NCBI GenBank assembly: GCA_028274465.1
Contig: CM051455.1
Location: forward strand, 67,167,677 to 67,231,676
Direction: 5' to 3'
Length of the DNA stretch: 64,000 nt
Source: Plantago ovata
Lineage: Eukaryota > Streptophyta > Magnoliopsida > Lamiales > Plantaginaceae
This document shows, one piece after another, positions 22,255 through 34,916 of the stretch. A program made the translations under genes and the position numbers. Under the pieces are notes generated by a model, which worked only from the letters and a program-made list of their open reading frames with translations, was not told the origin of the DNA and made no database searches. Each line of letters starts with the position of its first letter. The stretch's first letter is position 1.

Positions 22255-25200
22255 GTTTATCCTTCAATCATTGCCGAGTTCGTATTCGCAGTTCATCATT
22301 AACTACACCATGAATGCGAAAGACGTTACACTGCCCGAGCTCCATAATCTGCTGAAGACATATGATCAAACTCTTCCTAAGAAGGAGAAATCGATCATGT
22401 ATGTTGGGCAACCGTCTAACCCAAACCCGAGAAACAAAGGTGCTAAGGGTAAGGGAAAGTCGGGAGCCAAGGCTAACACTTCGAGTGATAGGCCTAAGCG
22501 TCTGAACCAGAGAAAGAAGTTCAAGAGGAGCGGAACGGTACGCACAGATGAATGTCTTTTCTGTAAGCAGAAAGGGCATTGGAAGAAAGATTGCCCTAAG
22601 CTAAGGGCAGATCAAGCTAAGAAGCCGCCGGCTTCTAGCTCAGGTATGTTTGTTATTGAAATGAACATGACTACTTTTGACTCCAATGGTTGGGTATTAG
22701 ATACAGCTTGTGGCTCACACATTTGTAATAATGTGCAGGAGCTAATTGAACACAGGCTAGTCAAGCAAGGTGAAATCGACTTGCATGTTGGGAACGGCAA
22801 TCCAGTTGAAGCCAAACGCATTGGACGCTGCAAGATAGATTTACCATCAGGACAATGTTTAGAACTTGATAACGTTTATTTTGTTCCATCCATTGTCAGA
22901 AATATTATTTCCATTCCATTGTTGGACAATTTGGGTTTTTCCTTTCGTTTTGCTAATAATACTTGTTATTTTTCGCTAAATGACAAGTATTATGGAAAAG
23001 CTCGCTTAGTGAATGGTTTATATATTTTGCAAAGTAGTCTACCTTTATTTCAAATACATAACAAACAACCGTCTTCAAGTAGGAAGAATAATCCATCTTA
23101 TCTATGGCATTGTCGGCTAGGCCATATCAATGAAACACGGATTCAAAGACTAAGGAAGTTGGACTACTTAGAACCATTTGATTTCGAATCATATGGTACA
23201 TGCGAATCATGTGTTATGGGTAAGATGACGAACAAACCCTTTGTTGGACAAGGTGTTCGTGCCACTCGCTGCTTAGAGCTCATACATACCGATGTATGTG
23301 GACCTTTTAAAGTCCAAGCACGTGGAGGTTATTCTTACTTCGTTACCTTTACTGACGATTTCTCAAGGTATGGATATATTTATCTTATGAAGAATAAATC
23401 TGAGACCTTTGGGAAATTCAAGGAGTTTAGGAATGAGGTCGAGAATGAATTGAACCTAAGGATAGTCACTCTTCGATCAGATCGAGGAGGTGAATACCTT
23501 AGTGAAGAATTTATCGACTACTTAAAGAAGAATGAAATTCAATCGCAATGGACCCCTCCTGGAACACCACAATTAAATGGTGTGTCTGAGAGAAGGAATC
23601 GAACCCTGCTAGACATGGTGAGATCAATGATTGGATTCTCGACTCTTCCAAAATATCTATGGGGATATGCGCTACAAACTGCAATCTACATTCTGAACCG
23701 TGTACCATCTAAATCATTGGAGAAAAATCCTTATGAGTTATGGAAAGGAAAGAAGCTCTCACTGGGCTATCTTAGACCTTGGGGCTGTCCTGCGATAGTC
23801 AAATTGTTGCTCACTGATAAGTTAGATGCCAAGGGTATCAAAGTTTATTTCATAGGCTATCCTCGTCAAACGAGAGGCTATGAATTCTATCATGCTGAAG
23901 ATCACAAGGTGATAGTATCTAGAAACATCAAGTTTTTAGAAGCAGAATACCTCGAAGAAGAGAGGTTAGATGATATGATAGAACTCGAAGAAATTCAAGA
24001 CTTTGACACGCGCGAACATGAGTTCTCTAAATCTTCTGATTTGGACTCAAGTTCAGTGGGAGCTTTCGAAGCAGACAAGGGTAATGATATGAAACTTGCT
24101 AGGCATGTCATAGTCAGTGGGAGTCCTGTGATTAGATCAACAGTTGAAACCACACCAATAGAACCCGTTATCAATCAACCTGTGCAACAAGTTGCACAAG
24201 AGCATCCTCCCGCTAGGGAACAGGGCCGTAGCACGCGACCGGCTGCATCAGTGCCCACTGATAATGTTCGTGTTACACGAAGCCAGAAAAGAAAAGCACC
24301 AGAAACGCCGACAGAAGCACCAGTCGAGCTTCGTAGGTCGAAGAGGATCCCAAAAGGACCTCAGAAGCAAAGCCTTATGATAGAAGACATCAGTGAACTT
24401 GATGTTGGCTTATCAGATCGGGAAGACCCCGTGACCTACAAAGAGGCAATAAATGATATTGACTCAGACAGATGGCAAGAGGCCATGGAAATGGAAATAG
24501 ACTCCATGTACCTGAACCAAGTTTGGAGCTTGGTAGACTTGCCCCAAGGGGTTAGACCTATTGGGTGCAAATGGGTCTTTAAACGAAAGACAGATGTCGA
24601 TGGCAAGGTACAAACGCACAAGGCTAGACTTGTGGTGAAGGGCTACACACAAAGGTATGGCATCGATTACGATGAAACCTTTTCACCGGTAGCAAAGTTG
24701 AAGTCTATTCGAATTCTACTTGCGATAGCTGCCTACTATGATTATGAGATCTGGCAGATAGATGTAAAGACTACCTTCCTCAATGGAAACCGTGAGGAAG
24801 AGGTCTATATAGTACAACCGGAAGGTTTTATTAGTAAAACCAGGCCAACTGCTGTATGCAAATTACAATGATCCATCTATGGGCTAAAGCAAGCGTCTAG
24901 GAGCTGGAATATCCGCTTTGACGAAGCTGTCAAATCATTGACTTCGTCAGAAGCGTAGAAGATCCCTGTGTCTACACTAGGCACAACGACAAGGGAGTCG
25001 TTTTCATGATCATTTATGTTGATGACATTTTGATCATGGGAAACAATGTCTCTATGCTAGAAGAGACTAAAGTTTGGTTATCACGTACCTTCTCAATGAA
25101 GGACTTGGGTGCGAACTACATCCTAGGGATAAAGATCTATAGAGATAGGTCCAAGAGGATATTAGGATTGACATAGTCCACCTACATCGACAAAATACTG

Positions 25201-25904
25201 AAGCGTTATAAGATGGATGACTCAAAGAGAGGCTCTCTCCCAGCTAGGCATGGGATCGTGCTATCAGTTAAGGATAGTCCTAAAACTGATGAAGAAAGAA
25301 AGGCAATGAGTCGTGTGCCCTATGCTTCGGCAGTAGGGTCTATTATGTATGCAATGAATTGCACAAGGCCCGATGTGGCATATGCGCTTAGTGTCACTTG
25401 TCGACACCAACAGAATCCAGGAGCGCCTCACTGGACTGCTATAAAGAACATTCTTAAGTACCTTCGACGGACTAAGGAAATGTTCTTGGTGTTTGGTGGA
25501 GAACCAGAATTAAAGATGTCTGGTTATGTCGACGCTGGATTTGAATCAGATCCTGATGACTTTAAGTCACATACAGGATACATATTCAAATTGAACGGAG
25601 GAGCTATCTGTTGGAAGAGTTCTAAGCAATCTACGATTGCTGACTCAGCCACAGAATCCGAATACATTGCTGCATCAGAAGCATCGAAAGAAGCTGTCTG
25701 CATTTCAGAGTTCTTAAAGGAATTGAGGGTTGTTCCTGCTCCAAGTCCAATAACGATTTATTGTGACAACACGGGCGTCGTCGCTCAAGCCAAGGAGCCT
25801 AGATCTACAAACAAGAACAAACATGTACTTAGAAAGTATCACGTTATACGTGAGATTATTGATAGAGGAGAAGTTAGTATAGAAAGTGTCTCAACCACGG
25901 ACAA
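22255..25904 (+). pseudogene. Ang-2 gag-pol, first part
   Basis: The sequence starts inside gag ([19 protein letters not shown]) with no start codon and is closely related to Ang-1. It contains the CCHC knuckle [14 protein letters not shown], protease VLDTACGS, pre-integrase WHCRLGH, the integrase acidic residues, and RT with YVDD at about 25017-25028. Breaks are TGA at 24869-24871 (an Arg codon in Ang-1), a frameshift near 24945 and TAG near 25175. RNase H is open from 25213. Ath-A cuts it at 25905; it resumes at 39740. Confidence 0.93.
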
Positions 25905-27163
25905 TGAACGTTTGGATGTCGGGTTCCAACGAATCAAATAAATTTGTATTTAGCCAAAGGCAATTCACAACTACAACGAAAACCGTAGTGTAGCAGTAGA
26001 ATAACCTCGAGTGTCGATCTCTAAGGACTATAACTAGCTTTATCTAATCTAACTTAAGAATATAAAACAGCAGACGACTTAGAAAAGGTTTTTCTTAACA
26101 GATAATGGAGATTGGTGATAGTATGGTCATTCAAAGCATAGCAGGTTACTAATCATGCATAAATTCCCCGGTTTTGCATAGAGATATTTGATCAATGAGT
26201 TGTCCAGTTGTAATTATTCAACACTACGAAGATATAGATTTAGATAGATCAAAGATCAATGAATTGTCCAATTGTGCTCAGTAATTATTCAACTTTACGA
26301 AGATAGAGATTTAGATAGATCAAAGAAATAAAGCAATAACTCTAGGTATAATGCGCGATATAGCCATTAGCATAATTATTAACCCTTCGCTAAGAAATCA
26401 CATACTATCACCAACGAGAAGTTTAGCTACTCATAGTTGTCATGCAATCAACAGAAATCATACCACGAATAAATGAAAACATGATGAAAGATATATAAAA
26501 ATAAGTAGAAAAACTGTAAGATACAATGTTACCGAAGGTTGTCAATCTCCGAAGAATCGCGATCTTACAAGCTCCAAACTGCTAAGAAAAAGTATCTCCT
26601 AAGCTAAAAGCCCCTAGAACAGGCTCTGGGAAATTCCTACCTAAAACTACAGAGAAAGGTGAGAGAAAAGGTCTAGAAAAGTATGAAAAACGGAGAAAAC
26701 TGAGCTCATATATATAGGTGTTCGAATTGTGTGGGGTGAAGGGCCCCACACACAAGGCGATTCGCCTGGTGTGGGGCGATTCGCCCCACGTCCCGGGCGA
26801 CTCGCCCGGGAGTAAATTTCGGCCCTTTACGCGTTTTCGACGCGTTTTTGGATTTCTTCCCCTTTTCGAACTCGGTTTCTGCCTTCTAGTGACCTTTTAG
26901 CCTTCAGACTCGATCCCTGGACTTCAAATCCTATTTGGAGTCTTTCAGATACTCCAATTAGGCTTCTGGAACACCAATTCCTTGTCTACTTTAATATAAT
27001 TGCCCGGAAAACCTCGTTTTCAACCAAAACCTGTAAAATAAAAACTAAAGGGAAACATGACACTATTCTAATAAAATGCACTTAAATATAGCTAAATTAA
27101 CATAGAGGATATCTAAAATAGGTGAAAAAGACTCAAATGAAAGTGTAAAATACACATTCATCA
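25905..27163 (-). repeat. 3' LTR of Ath-A
   Basis: The repeat is 1259 bp. On the plus strand it starts TGAACGTTTGGATG, slightly shortened against the partner start TGATGAAGCG at 38471, and ends ACACATTCATCA. The polypurine tract (GGTTTGGGGAGTT in sense) adjoins at 27164. Confidence 0.93.
26708..26810 (-). promoter_or_regulatory. Four GC palindromes and TATA box in the Ath-A LTR
   Basis: Upstream (in sense) of the TATA box at 26708-26718 lie CCCGGGCGACTCGCCCGGG (26792-26810), GTGGGGCGATTCGCCCCAC (26771-26789), AGGCGATTCGCCT (26755-26767) and a looser GTGGGG/CCCCAC pair (26730-26750). The core GGCGA-N-TCGCC is constant while the outer arms differ and still match. The partner LTR has the same set at 39299-39380. 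Confidence 0.7.
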
Positions 27164-28568
27164 AACTCCCCAAACCGAACCTTTGCTTGTCCTCAAGCAA
27201 CTAAGCTAGACTCTAATGCAAAAAACAATGCAACACAAAAATGGAGTCTCATGCCAAATGAAATGAACTAATCTATTGAATCTATCAAAAAGCCTACGGA
27301 TGAAGGAAGAAGCAGCCAAAGAAAACATGTGAACAAGAACAATATAAATCAAAACATGAATATAGGTTGAAGAATCCCTCGATTGACTCATACACATCCA
27401 CATAAGCACTTATGTCAAGACAAGATAGTCTCTCGTAACATTCTCTACCTGGACCTAGTCAGTGACGACGTAATGAAACATGTTAGAATACGAATGGTTG
27501 TCCCGTGCCTATGAAACTGAGGACTTACTGCTGTTCACCAAGTTAAGACTTTTCCTCAAAGAGGTCGAACCAATACTGGCTCTCATCAAACGAAGGAGGG
27601 TTCCCTAAAAAAGATATCACTCCCCTATTCTACCCATCTCTCAAGCAAAGCCTTAAGCTATTCACCACTTCCTGAATGGCAGGACGAGGGTGATCTAGAA
27701 TAGATGACACTCAAAAACAAAAGAAAACATAGAAAATTACAACACGATTACGAACATTACAAGAATTGGAAGATGAGACAACACTTTGCTAAACTGCTTT
27801 TCGACTCTTTTTTTGGACCCTTCTTTGCTTTTTTGGGTTTTTTCTTTTTTTTTTTCTTTTCCAGTTTTTTTTTCTTTTTTTTCTGGAATTTTTTTTTTCT
27901 TTTTTTTTAGCCAGCAGTAGCACAACGAAAAAGAAACAATAACACACAAACGACCTCCCCAAACCTATTCGAAAGAATAGGTTGGAGTACAAAATTTACG
28001 AAAAAGAAAAAATAAAGGCCTTCGTGAACCGCAGTAGAGAAAACACCACTAAGTGATGTCGAGACTACCAAGCTTAACTATGTGCAATACATAAATGTGA
28101 CAAGCCAAGCGAGAAAAACCTCAAACAAATTCACAGAGATGAAGCATATGATTAATGGCATAATTAGTTGATCTACCCAATAAAAAAGTTCAAAAAATTT
28201 GGCAATAAACTCCATATAAAACATGCAAGACTATCCTAGGATGAATGTAGTGTATGCAACTAAATACTAAGAAAGCGGTAAACGTGCAAATGCAAATGCA
28301 AACAAAAGGTTTCACGAGTAATCATAAGCAAAACAAGTATACGAATACCCAGCAGCGATAACCCCCCCAAACCTGAACGTCGTCGCTCGTCCCGAACGTC
28401 GAAAGTGGATTTAAGGTGAGAGCTAAACTTGTACCTGTAACTATAGTACTCAAAGAAACTCGTGACAAACCAAAAACATACGAAAATATAAAATAAAACA
28501 CAATGATATGCATGCAATAAAGCGGTAAAAAAGCGATAAAAACTCCGGGTTGCCTCCCGGATAGCGCC
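27164..28568 (-). other. 3' noncoding region of Ath-A
   Basis: No gene is supported. A long purine tract in sense (plus-strand pyrimidines at 27805-27910) precedes a conserved untranslated stretch also found in Ath-B and Ath-C. A short hairpin (CCGGG-TTGCCT-CCCGG) lies at about 28546-28561, close to the gag-pro end. Confidence 0.75.
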
Positions 28569-28659
28569 ATTGTTTATAGTCTTTGACTCGACTCCTGGTT
28601 GCTCCTAGCTCTTTTTTTTTAGGGTACTAGGCTTCCCCTTCATGGACCTTCTCCTCATG
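28569..28659 (-). pseudogene. Last codons of Ath-A gag-pro, separated by Ath-B
   Basis: This stretch matches the 3' end of Ath-C gag-pro (52795-52850). It was split from the rest of the Ath-A gene by Ath-B; the TCATG duplication is at 28655-28659. The Lys/Arg-rich ending seen in Ath-C is altered here by a T run on the plus strand (28611-28620). Confidence 0.7.
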
Positions 28660-29970
28660 TGATGAACGCGAGTTTGTCGGACTCGAATTCAATCAAATAA
28701 ATTTGTTATTTAGCCAAAGGCAATTCACAACTACAACGAAAACCGTAGTGTAGCAGTAGGATGACCTCGAGTGTCGTTCTCTAAGGACTATAACTAGCTT
28801 TATCTATTTAACTAAGAATATAAAAACAGCAGACGGTAAGCAAAGGGGTTTTCTAACAGATAATGGAGATTAGTGATAGTATGATCCTTCAAAGCATAAT
28901 GGGTCAATAATCATGCGTAAATTCCTCGGTCTTGCATGGAGATCTTTGATCAATCTAATGTCCTGTTGTAATTATTAAGCACTACGAAAATAATGATACT
29001 GACAAGTCAATCTCTTTTGTCCTATTGTGTTCCGTAATTATTCAACACTACGAAAATAAACATGCGCATAGGTCGACGAGGGTCCAATTGTGCATAATAA
29101 TTAATACAACATACGAGAATTTAGGCTGAGCCTGGTCAACGAAATAAAGCAATAACACGGAGTATAATGCGCGATATAGCCATTAGCATGATTATCTTCC
29201 CTTCGCTAAGAATTCACATACTACCACCAACGATAAGTTTAGCTACTCATAATTGGCATGCAATCAACAGAAATCATAGAAGAAGACATGTTGAAAGATA
29301 TATAAAAATAAGTAGAATAAACTGTAAGATACAATGTTACCGAAGGTTGTCAATCTTCGAAGAATTGCGATCCTACAAGCTCCAATCTACTATGAAAAAG
29401 TATCCCTTAAGCTACGAACCCCCAGAACAGGCTCTGGGAAGTCCCTACCTAAAACCACAGAGAGAGGTGAGAGAATAGGTCTGGAAAAGTATGAAAAACG
29501 GAGAAAACTGAGCAACTATATATAGGCTACGAAATAGTGTGGGGCGATTCGCCCCACACACCGGGCGATTCTCCTGGTGTGGGGCGACTCGCGCCACGTC
29601 CCGGGCAATTCGCCCGGGAGTAAATTTCGCAGAATTCCGCGTTTTCGACGCGTTTTTGGATTTCTTCCCCTTTTCGGACTCGGTTTCTGACTTCTAGTGG
29701 TCTTCTAACCTCCAGATTCGACCCCTAGTCTCCAAATCCTATCCGGAAACCTTCAGATACTCCAAATAGGCTTCTGGAACACCAATTCCTTGTCAACTTC
29801 AATATAATTGCCCGGAAATCCTCGTTTTTCAACCAAAACCTGTAAAATAAACTAAAGGGAAACGTGACACTATTCTAATAAAATGCACTAAAATATAGCT
29901 AAATTAACATAGAGGATAGCTAAAATAGGTGAAAAAGACTCGAATGAAAGTGTAAAATACACATTCATCA
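28660..29970 (-). repeat. 3' LTR of Ath-B
   Basis: The repeat is 1311 bp with TGATGAACGCG and ACATTCATCA ends on the plus strand. It has three GC palindromes (29539-29618), one with a mutated arm (GGGCGATTCTCCTGG), upstream in sense of a TATA box near 29515-29524. Confidence 0.93.
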
Positions 29971-31470
29971 AACTCCCCAAACCGAACCTTTGCTTGTCCT
30001 CAAGCAACTAAGCTAGACTCTAATGCAAAAAACAATGCAAGACACAAAATGGAGTCTCATGCCAAATAAAATGAACTAATCTACTGAATATATCGAAAAA
30101 CATATGAACAAGAACCATATGAATCAAAGCATGAATATAGGTTGAAGAATACCTCGATTGACTTATACACATCCACATAAGCACTTATGTCAAGACAAGA
30201 TAGTCTCTCGTAATATTCTCTACCTGGACCTAGTCAGTGACGACGTAATGAAGCATGCTAAGAAACGAAAGGTTGTCACGTGCCTATGAAACTGAGGACT
30301 TACTGTTGTTCCACCATGTTAAGACTTTTCCTCAAAGAGGTCGAACCAGTACTGGTTCTCATCAAACGAAGGAGGGTTCCCTATAAAAGATAACACTCCC
30401 CTATTCTACCCATCTTTCAAGTAAAGTCTTAAGCTATTCACCACTTCCTGAATGGCAGGACGAGGGTGGTCTAGAACAGATGAAAAAACAAAAGATAAAA
30501 AATAGAAAATTACAACACGATTACGAACATCACAAGAATTGGAAAATTAGACACAACGCTTTTGCTAAACTGCTATTTGGCTTTCTTTTTTGGACCCTTC
30601 TTTGCTTTTTTGGGGTCTTTTCTTTTTTCTTTCCAGTTTCTTCCTTTTTTTTTCTTTTTTCCTGGAATTGTTCTTTCTTTTTTTTCGATTTTTTTTAGCC
30701 AGCAGTAGCATAACAAAAAGAGAAACAAAATGACTCACACGACTTCCCCACACCTATTCGAAAGAATAGGTTGGACTACAAAATTTACGGAAAAGGAAAA
30801 ATAAACTCACAATACGGAGATGAAAAAAACGAAAACAAGTCTAATGATGGTGTAACCCCCTCCCCAAACCTATTCGGAAGAATAGGTTAGAAACAAAGGA
30901 TCACACAACCTCACACTACCTCCTTCCTAGGCATTTAGCAATCTCAAAGCATGGTGAAGACTTGTTGCCTCTTAGGTACATAATTACTCGGGTAAACAAC
31001 CATAAGACTCTAACATGCATCATCCTATTATAAAGGCCTTCGTGAACCGCAGTAGAGAAAACACCACTAAGTGATGTCGAGACTAACAAGCTTAACTAAG
31101 TGCAATACATAAATGTGACAAGCCAAGCGAGAAAAACCTCAAACAAATTCATAGAGATGAAGCATACGATTAATGGCATAGTTAGTTGATCTACCCAATA
31201 AAAAGTTCAAAAAATTCGGAAATAAACTCCATATAAAACATGCAAGACTATCCTAGGAAAGCAGTAAACGTGCAAATGCAAAAAATTTCACGAGTTTATC
31301 ATAAGCAAGATAAGTATAGAGATAACCAGCGATAACCTCCTCCCCAAACCTGAACGTACGTCGTCGCTCGTCCCGAACGTCGAAAGTGGATCCAAGGTGA
31401 GAGCTAATGCTTGTATAAGTGACCTATAATACTCAATCAAACTCGTGAGAAAACAAAACAACAAAACACA
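29971..31470 (-). other. 3' noncoding region of Ath-B
   Basis: The polypurine tract adjoins the LTR at 29971. A purine tract (plus-strand pyrimidines 30580-30700) is shared with Ath-A and Ath-C. No coding region is recognised; Lys-rich frames over the tract reflect its composition. Confidence 0.75.
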
Positions 31471-32631
31471 CTAACCTTCAGTGGAGGCGGTAAGGGTAAG
31501 CTCAAGGTGATCAACCTCCCTTTGATCACTAGATATCTCGAAGTACGGCTTCACTCGCTGGCCATTCACCTTGAAGGTATTGCCCGTCTTTGGATCAAAG
31601 AGTTTTACAGCTCCATGGGGAGCAACTTCGATAATTTTCGTACGGTCCATCCCAACGAGTACGGAGCTTTCCAGGAAATAGTCGAAGGCGAGAATTAAAT
31701 ACCAAAACTTTTTGTCCAAGAATCAATTCGTTACGTACTATACCACGATCATGATACTTCTTAGTACGTTCCTTGTAGATCTTGGCATTTTCATAAGCAC
31801 CTAGTCGTAATTCATCAAGCTCATCTAGTTGCAGCAGTCGTTCCTCGCCAGCTTCTCCCATACACAAGTCTGTACGGAGTGGTCCCGATCACCGTCTTGT
31901 AGCTAGTCCTGTATGCCCAAAGTGCATCATTCAATTTTCCTGCCCAATCCTTCCTACTAGGCTTCACTACTCGCTCCAGGATCTTCTTGATTTGACGGTT
32001 GCTGACTTCGACTTGTCCCGATGTCTGTGGGTGATAAGGTGTCGCGATACTATGGTGGACACTGTATCTCTTAAGAAGGGAGGCAAATGTTCTATTGACG
32101 AAGTGTGACCCTCCATCGCTGATGATTGTCCTAGGGCACCCAAACCTCGAGAATATTACTTCCTTCAAGAACTTCATAACCACTGCGCCGTCATTTGTTT
32201 TTGTAGTAATTGCCTCCACCCATTTAGTCACATAGTCCACTGCAACAAGAATGTATTCATAGCCTCCACTGGATGGAAATGGTCCCATGAAATCAATGCC
32301 CCATACATCGAAAGGTTCTACCACTAGATTCCCTTGAAGGGGCATTTCATCTTTCTTGCCGATACCAAGACTTCGAGCATCTTTGTATATTGTTGGCCAG
32401 AAAAATCCTGCTTGCAGTACCTTGCGTGCTGTTTTCAATCCACTGTAGTGCCCCCCACAATTAAGCTCATGGCAATGGCTCAGTACACTTTGTTGCTCTT
32501 CTTGTGGCACGCATCTCCTTAGAATCCCATCAGCTCCTTCCTTTAATAGATGCGGATCATCCCATATGTAAGTCCTACATTGCTTGGCAAGAGCTCTCTT
32601 GTCCGAGGCTGAAAAGTTAGTGGGGCAAAGA
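31471..32631 (-). pseudogene. Gypsy integrase fragment of Ath-B
   Basis: This is an Athila/Tat-type integrase. It has [20 protein letters not shown] (zinc-domain region), the core Asp in [11 protein letters not shown], the second Asp in [10 protein letters not shown] and Glu in [13 protein letters not shown], then [20 protein letters not shown] and the C-terminal [21 protein letters not shown] small deletion near 31860 removes the usual stretch after RLVYG and shifts the frame; a further frameshift lies near 31660. It would insert element DNA if intact, but is not functional. Confidence 0.92.
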
Positions 32632-34717
32632 TGATAGTGTATATGTCCTAGAGACAGTCCTTACTAAGGGCATGGTGCCCTTGTAGAGGATATATATGTA
32701 CTATTACACAGGTCAACGTAATATAATATATGTTTGTTTCATTTTACTATTGAGTATTGCTTTCATATTTATATTACACCAGGCTGCAGCATGTCATATC
32801 TATATTGCTGTCTGTATTGATACTGAACATGTCCCCTCGGATAGATGACCGATCACACAGTTAGTGGGAGCTATGTGAGTTATCATCTATCCCAAACTCT
32901 CCCTAGTCGTGGTACATCTCGGATGTGGGGGTCTGAATGAACCTGACAAGACTAGTATGCGTGGAGGTTATACTTGTTGGAGCAAGTTTGAGCCGATCCC
33001 ACGGCCACGGAACGGAATGTTGGACAATCAAGGAACGTTCCCATAACTGCGCATAGTTGTTCGAAGAAGCTTTATCGAACAATGGAAGTACCCACCGGAC
33101 ACTCCCATCGATGTATACTCTACACCGACGTGTCTATGGGAACCGGTGAGTTGTCGAAGTGATGGCATTCGTCCTTTGCACTTACAGGACTTTATCATCA
33201 CATTTGTTGCTCCATATCCTTGGTGGACCCGTCGATGTCAGCTCTGAATAAGCAGTTGACCTAAGACACGATCCAGAATTATGGCTAAATACAAATGGGG
33301 GTGATAAGTGATTCTGTGAAGGATTCATCTCTCAAGTGTAGCACAGGAGAGCACTGCTCGTAGTCTGCATAGTTGTGTTGGTAAAGTCACTGGCCAGTGC
33401 AAATGATATATTATGATGGTCATAAGTATATCTTAACCAAACAACTCCCTGAGACGCCCGTGGATGTATTATTGGGATAGACACTTCATCGATCCTAGAT
33501 ACATCCGAGCAAGTCAGATGAAGGGACGTTACCATCGCCGCGTTGAGCGCAACAGGCTTCGCAACGAAAGGGTTAGCTTTGAGAAACCTCTCAAACGACC
33601 TCACGTATTAATATTGCAAATGGAACCGTCTAGGAATTCCATGTTGCCTAGTCTAGGACTTGCTTAATACGGTGAGGACCTATGGGTCACACTATGCGGT
33701 GATTCAGCCTATCAGGATATCCTTGAAGATGGAATCGCAATTAATTTGGAATTAATTGTGATTGATGGATTATAATTGATTTGGAATTAATTATAATAAT
33801 TGGTGGCTCAATTAATGATTTGGAATTATTAATTGAATTGGCTAAGTAATTCTATTTTATGTAAATACAATTAAAGATTATATTTGGAAATATAATGGAG
33901 GTTTGATTGTAAACGATATGTTAATTTAGAATTAACATATGCACTTGGGCAAAAATCTACTTGGAGTTTGGATTGCCTTAGAAATATATGTGGGTCCCAA
34001 AAGTGGGACCTACATCCCGTAGGAAAGGCGCGCGCGCGGCAGAATAGGGGAAGGAGTTCGACTGCTTCCTCTATTAGAAGTCCAAGGGATAAGTTAGATT
34101 TTCCTGATTGAGTTTTGATTTGATTGGGAATGAATCTAGACTTGATATTGGTTTCCTTGTGCGATAAGAATTAGATTCTGATTCCCTTACGAAGTCTAAT
34201 TGCTTATGCTTTAGGCTTCTATAGACTACTATATATAGTAGACTATTGGAGAGAGTTTTACAGACGATTTTACGTGTGATTTTTGATACACAGTTATTCT
34301 ACCCAGTTTTCTTAGAGAAAATAAAAACTCTCCCCTCCTCCCTTAGCCTCACGCGCGCGCACACCGCTGCCGGAGGGAATTGCCGCCCCGTCTTCTTGGT
34401 CACATAAAGAATATCCTAGCATTCTTCCGATAGGCTGTTCATCCGTGGATACCAAGGTTGAGGTTCTAGGAGCTGGAAACTAACTCTTATTGTCTTGCAG
34501 ATATACAGAGTATTGTAGATATCTTCGACTTCGACGAAGGAGAAGATACACCGGATTATTACGAAGACTTGGAAGCTGCTTTGGAAGTAAGGTTAGTCTT
34601 CTAATTGACGTGTTTATATATATACGACATATGCATAATCAATTAACCAGTATGTTAAGAAAATTTTTAAAATTCCGCTGCGTACCCTAGGGGTAACTCT
34701 GATCATATTTTCTTACA
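32632..34717 (+). repeat. Solo LTR of the Ang-1 family
   Basis: A full-length 2086-bp LTR (TGATAGTG...CTTACA) has no internal region and is flanked by the exact duplication AAAGA (32627-32631 and 34718-34722). This is the signature of unequal recombination between two LTRs. It splits Ath-B pol between RNase H and integrase. It carries the 67-codon sense frame (33464-33667) and a TATA-like box near 34233. Confidence 0.96.
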
Positions 34718-34916
34718 AAAGATTCATAGCCAAATAGTTTACAATATCTGCATACCATGGCTCTTCATTAGCTTTCATTAAGTGCTCATCGGGGAGGTCT
34801 TCATTGATGGGTATCGGATCAACAGGGATATTAGGTATTCTTGATAAATGATCTGCTACTAAATTCTCCCTACCAGCTCTATCCACTATGGTCAAATCAA
34901 AGTCTTGCAGCAAAAG
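34718..34916 (-). pseudogene. RNase H C-terminal fragment of Ath-B pol
   Basis: LLLQDFDLTIVDRAGRENLV followed by ADHLSRIPN is the typical end of a gypsy RNase H domain. The fragment continues across the solo LTR into integrase. Its 5' edge is fused to the truncated LTR at 34916/34917. Confidence 0.9.

Noticed and set aside
27704-27992. Phe-rich and Lys-rich frames on both strands
   Set aside because: They come from the pyrimidine/purine tract and appear in all three elements with changing length and frame; compositional, not genes.
29167-29525. 103- and 63-codon frames in Athila-like LTRs (also near 35421-35779)
   Set aside because: They lie antisense to the LTR, overlap each other and are lost in the other LTR pairs; chance frames in conserved DNA.
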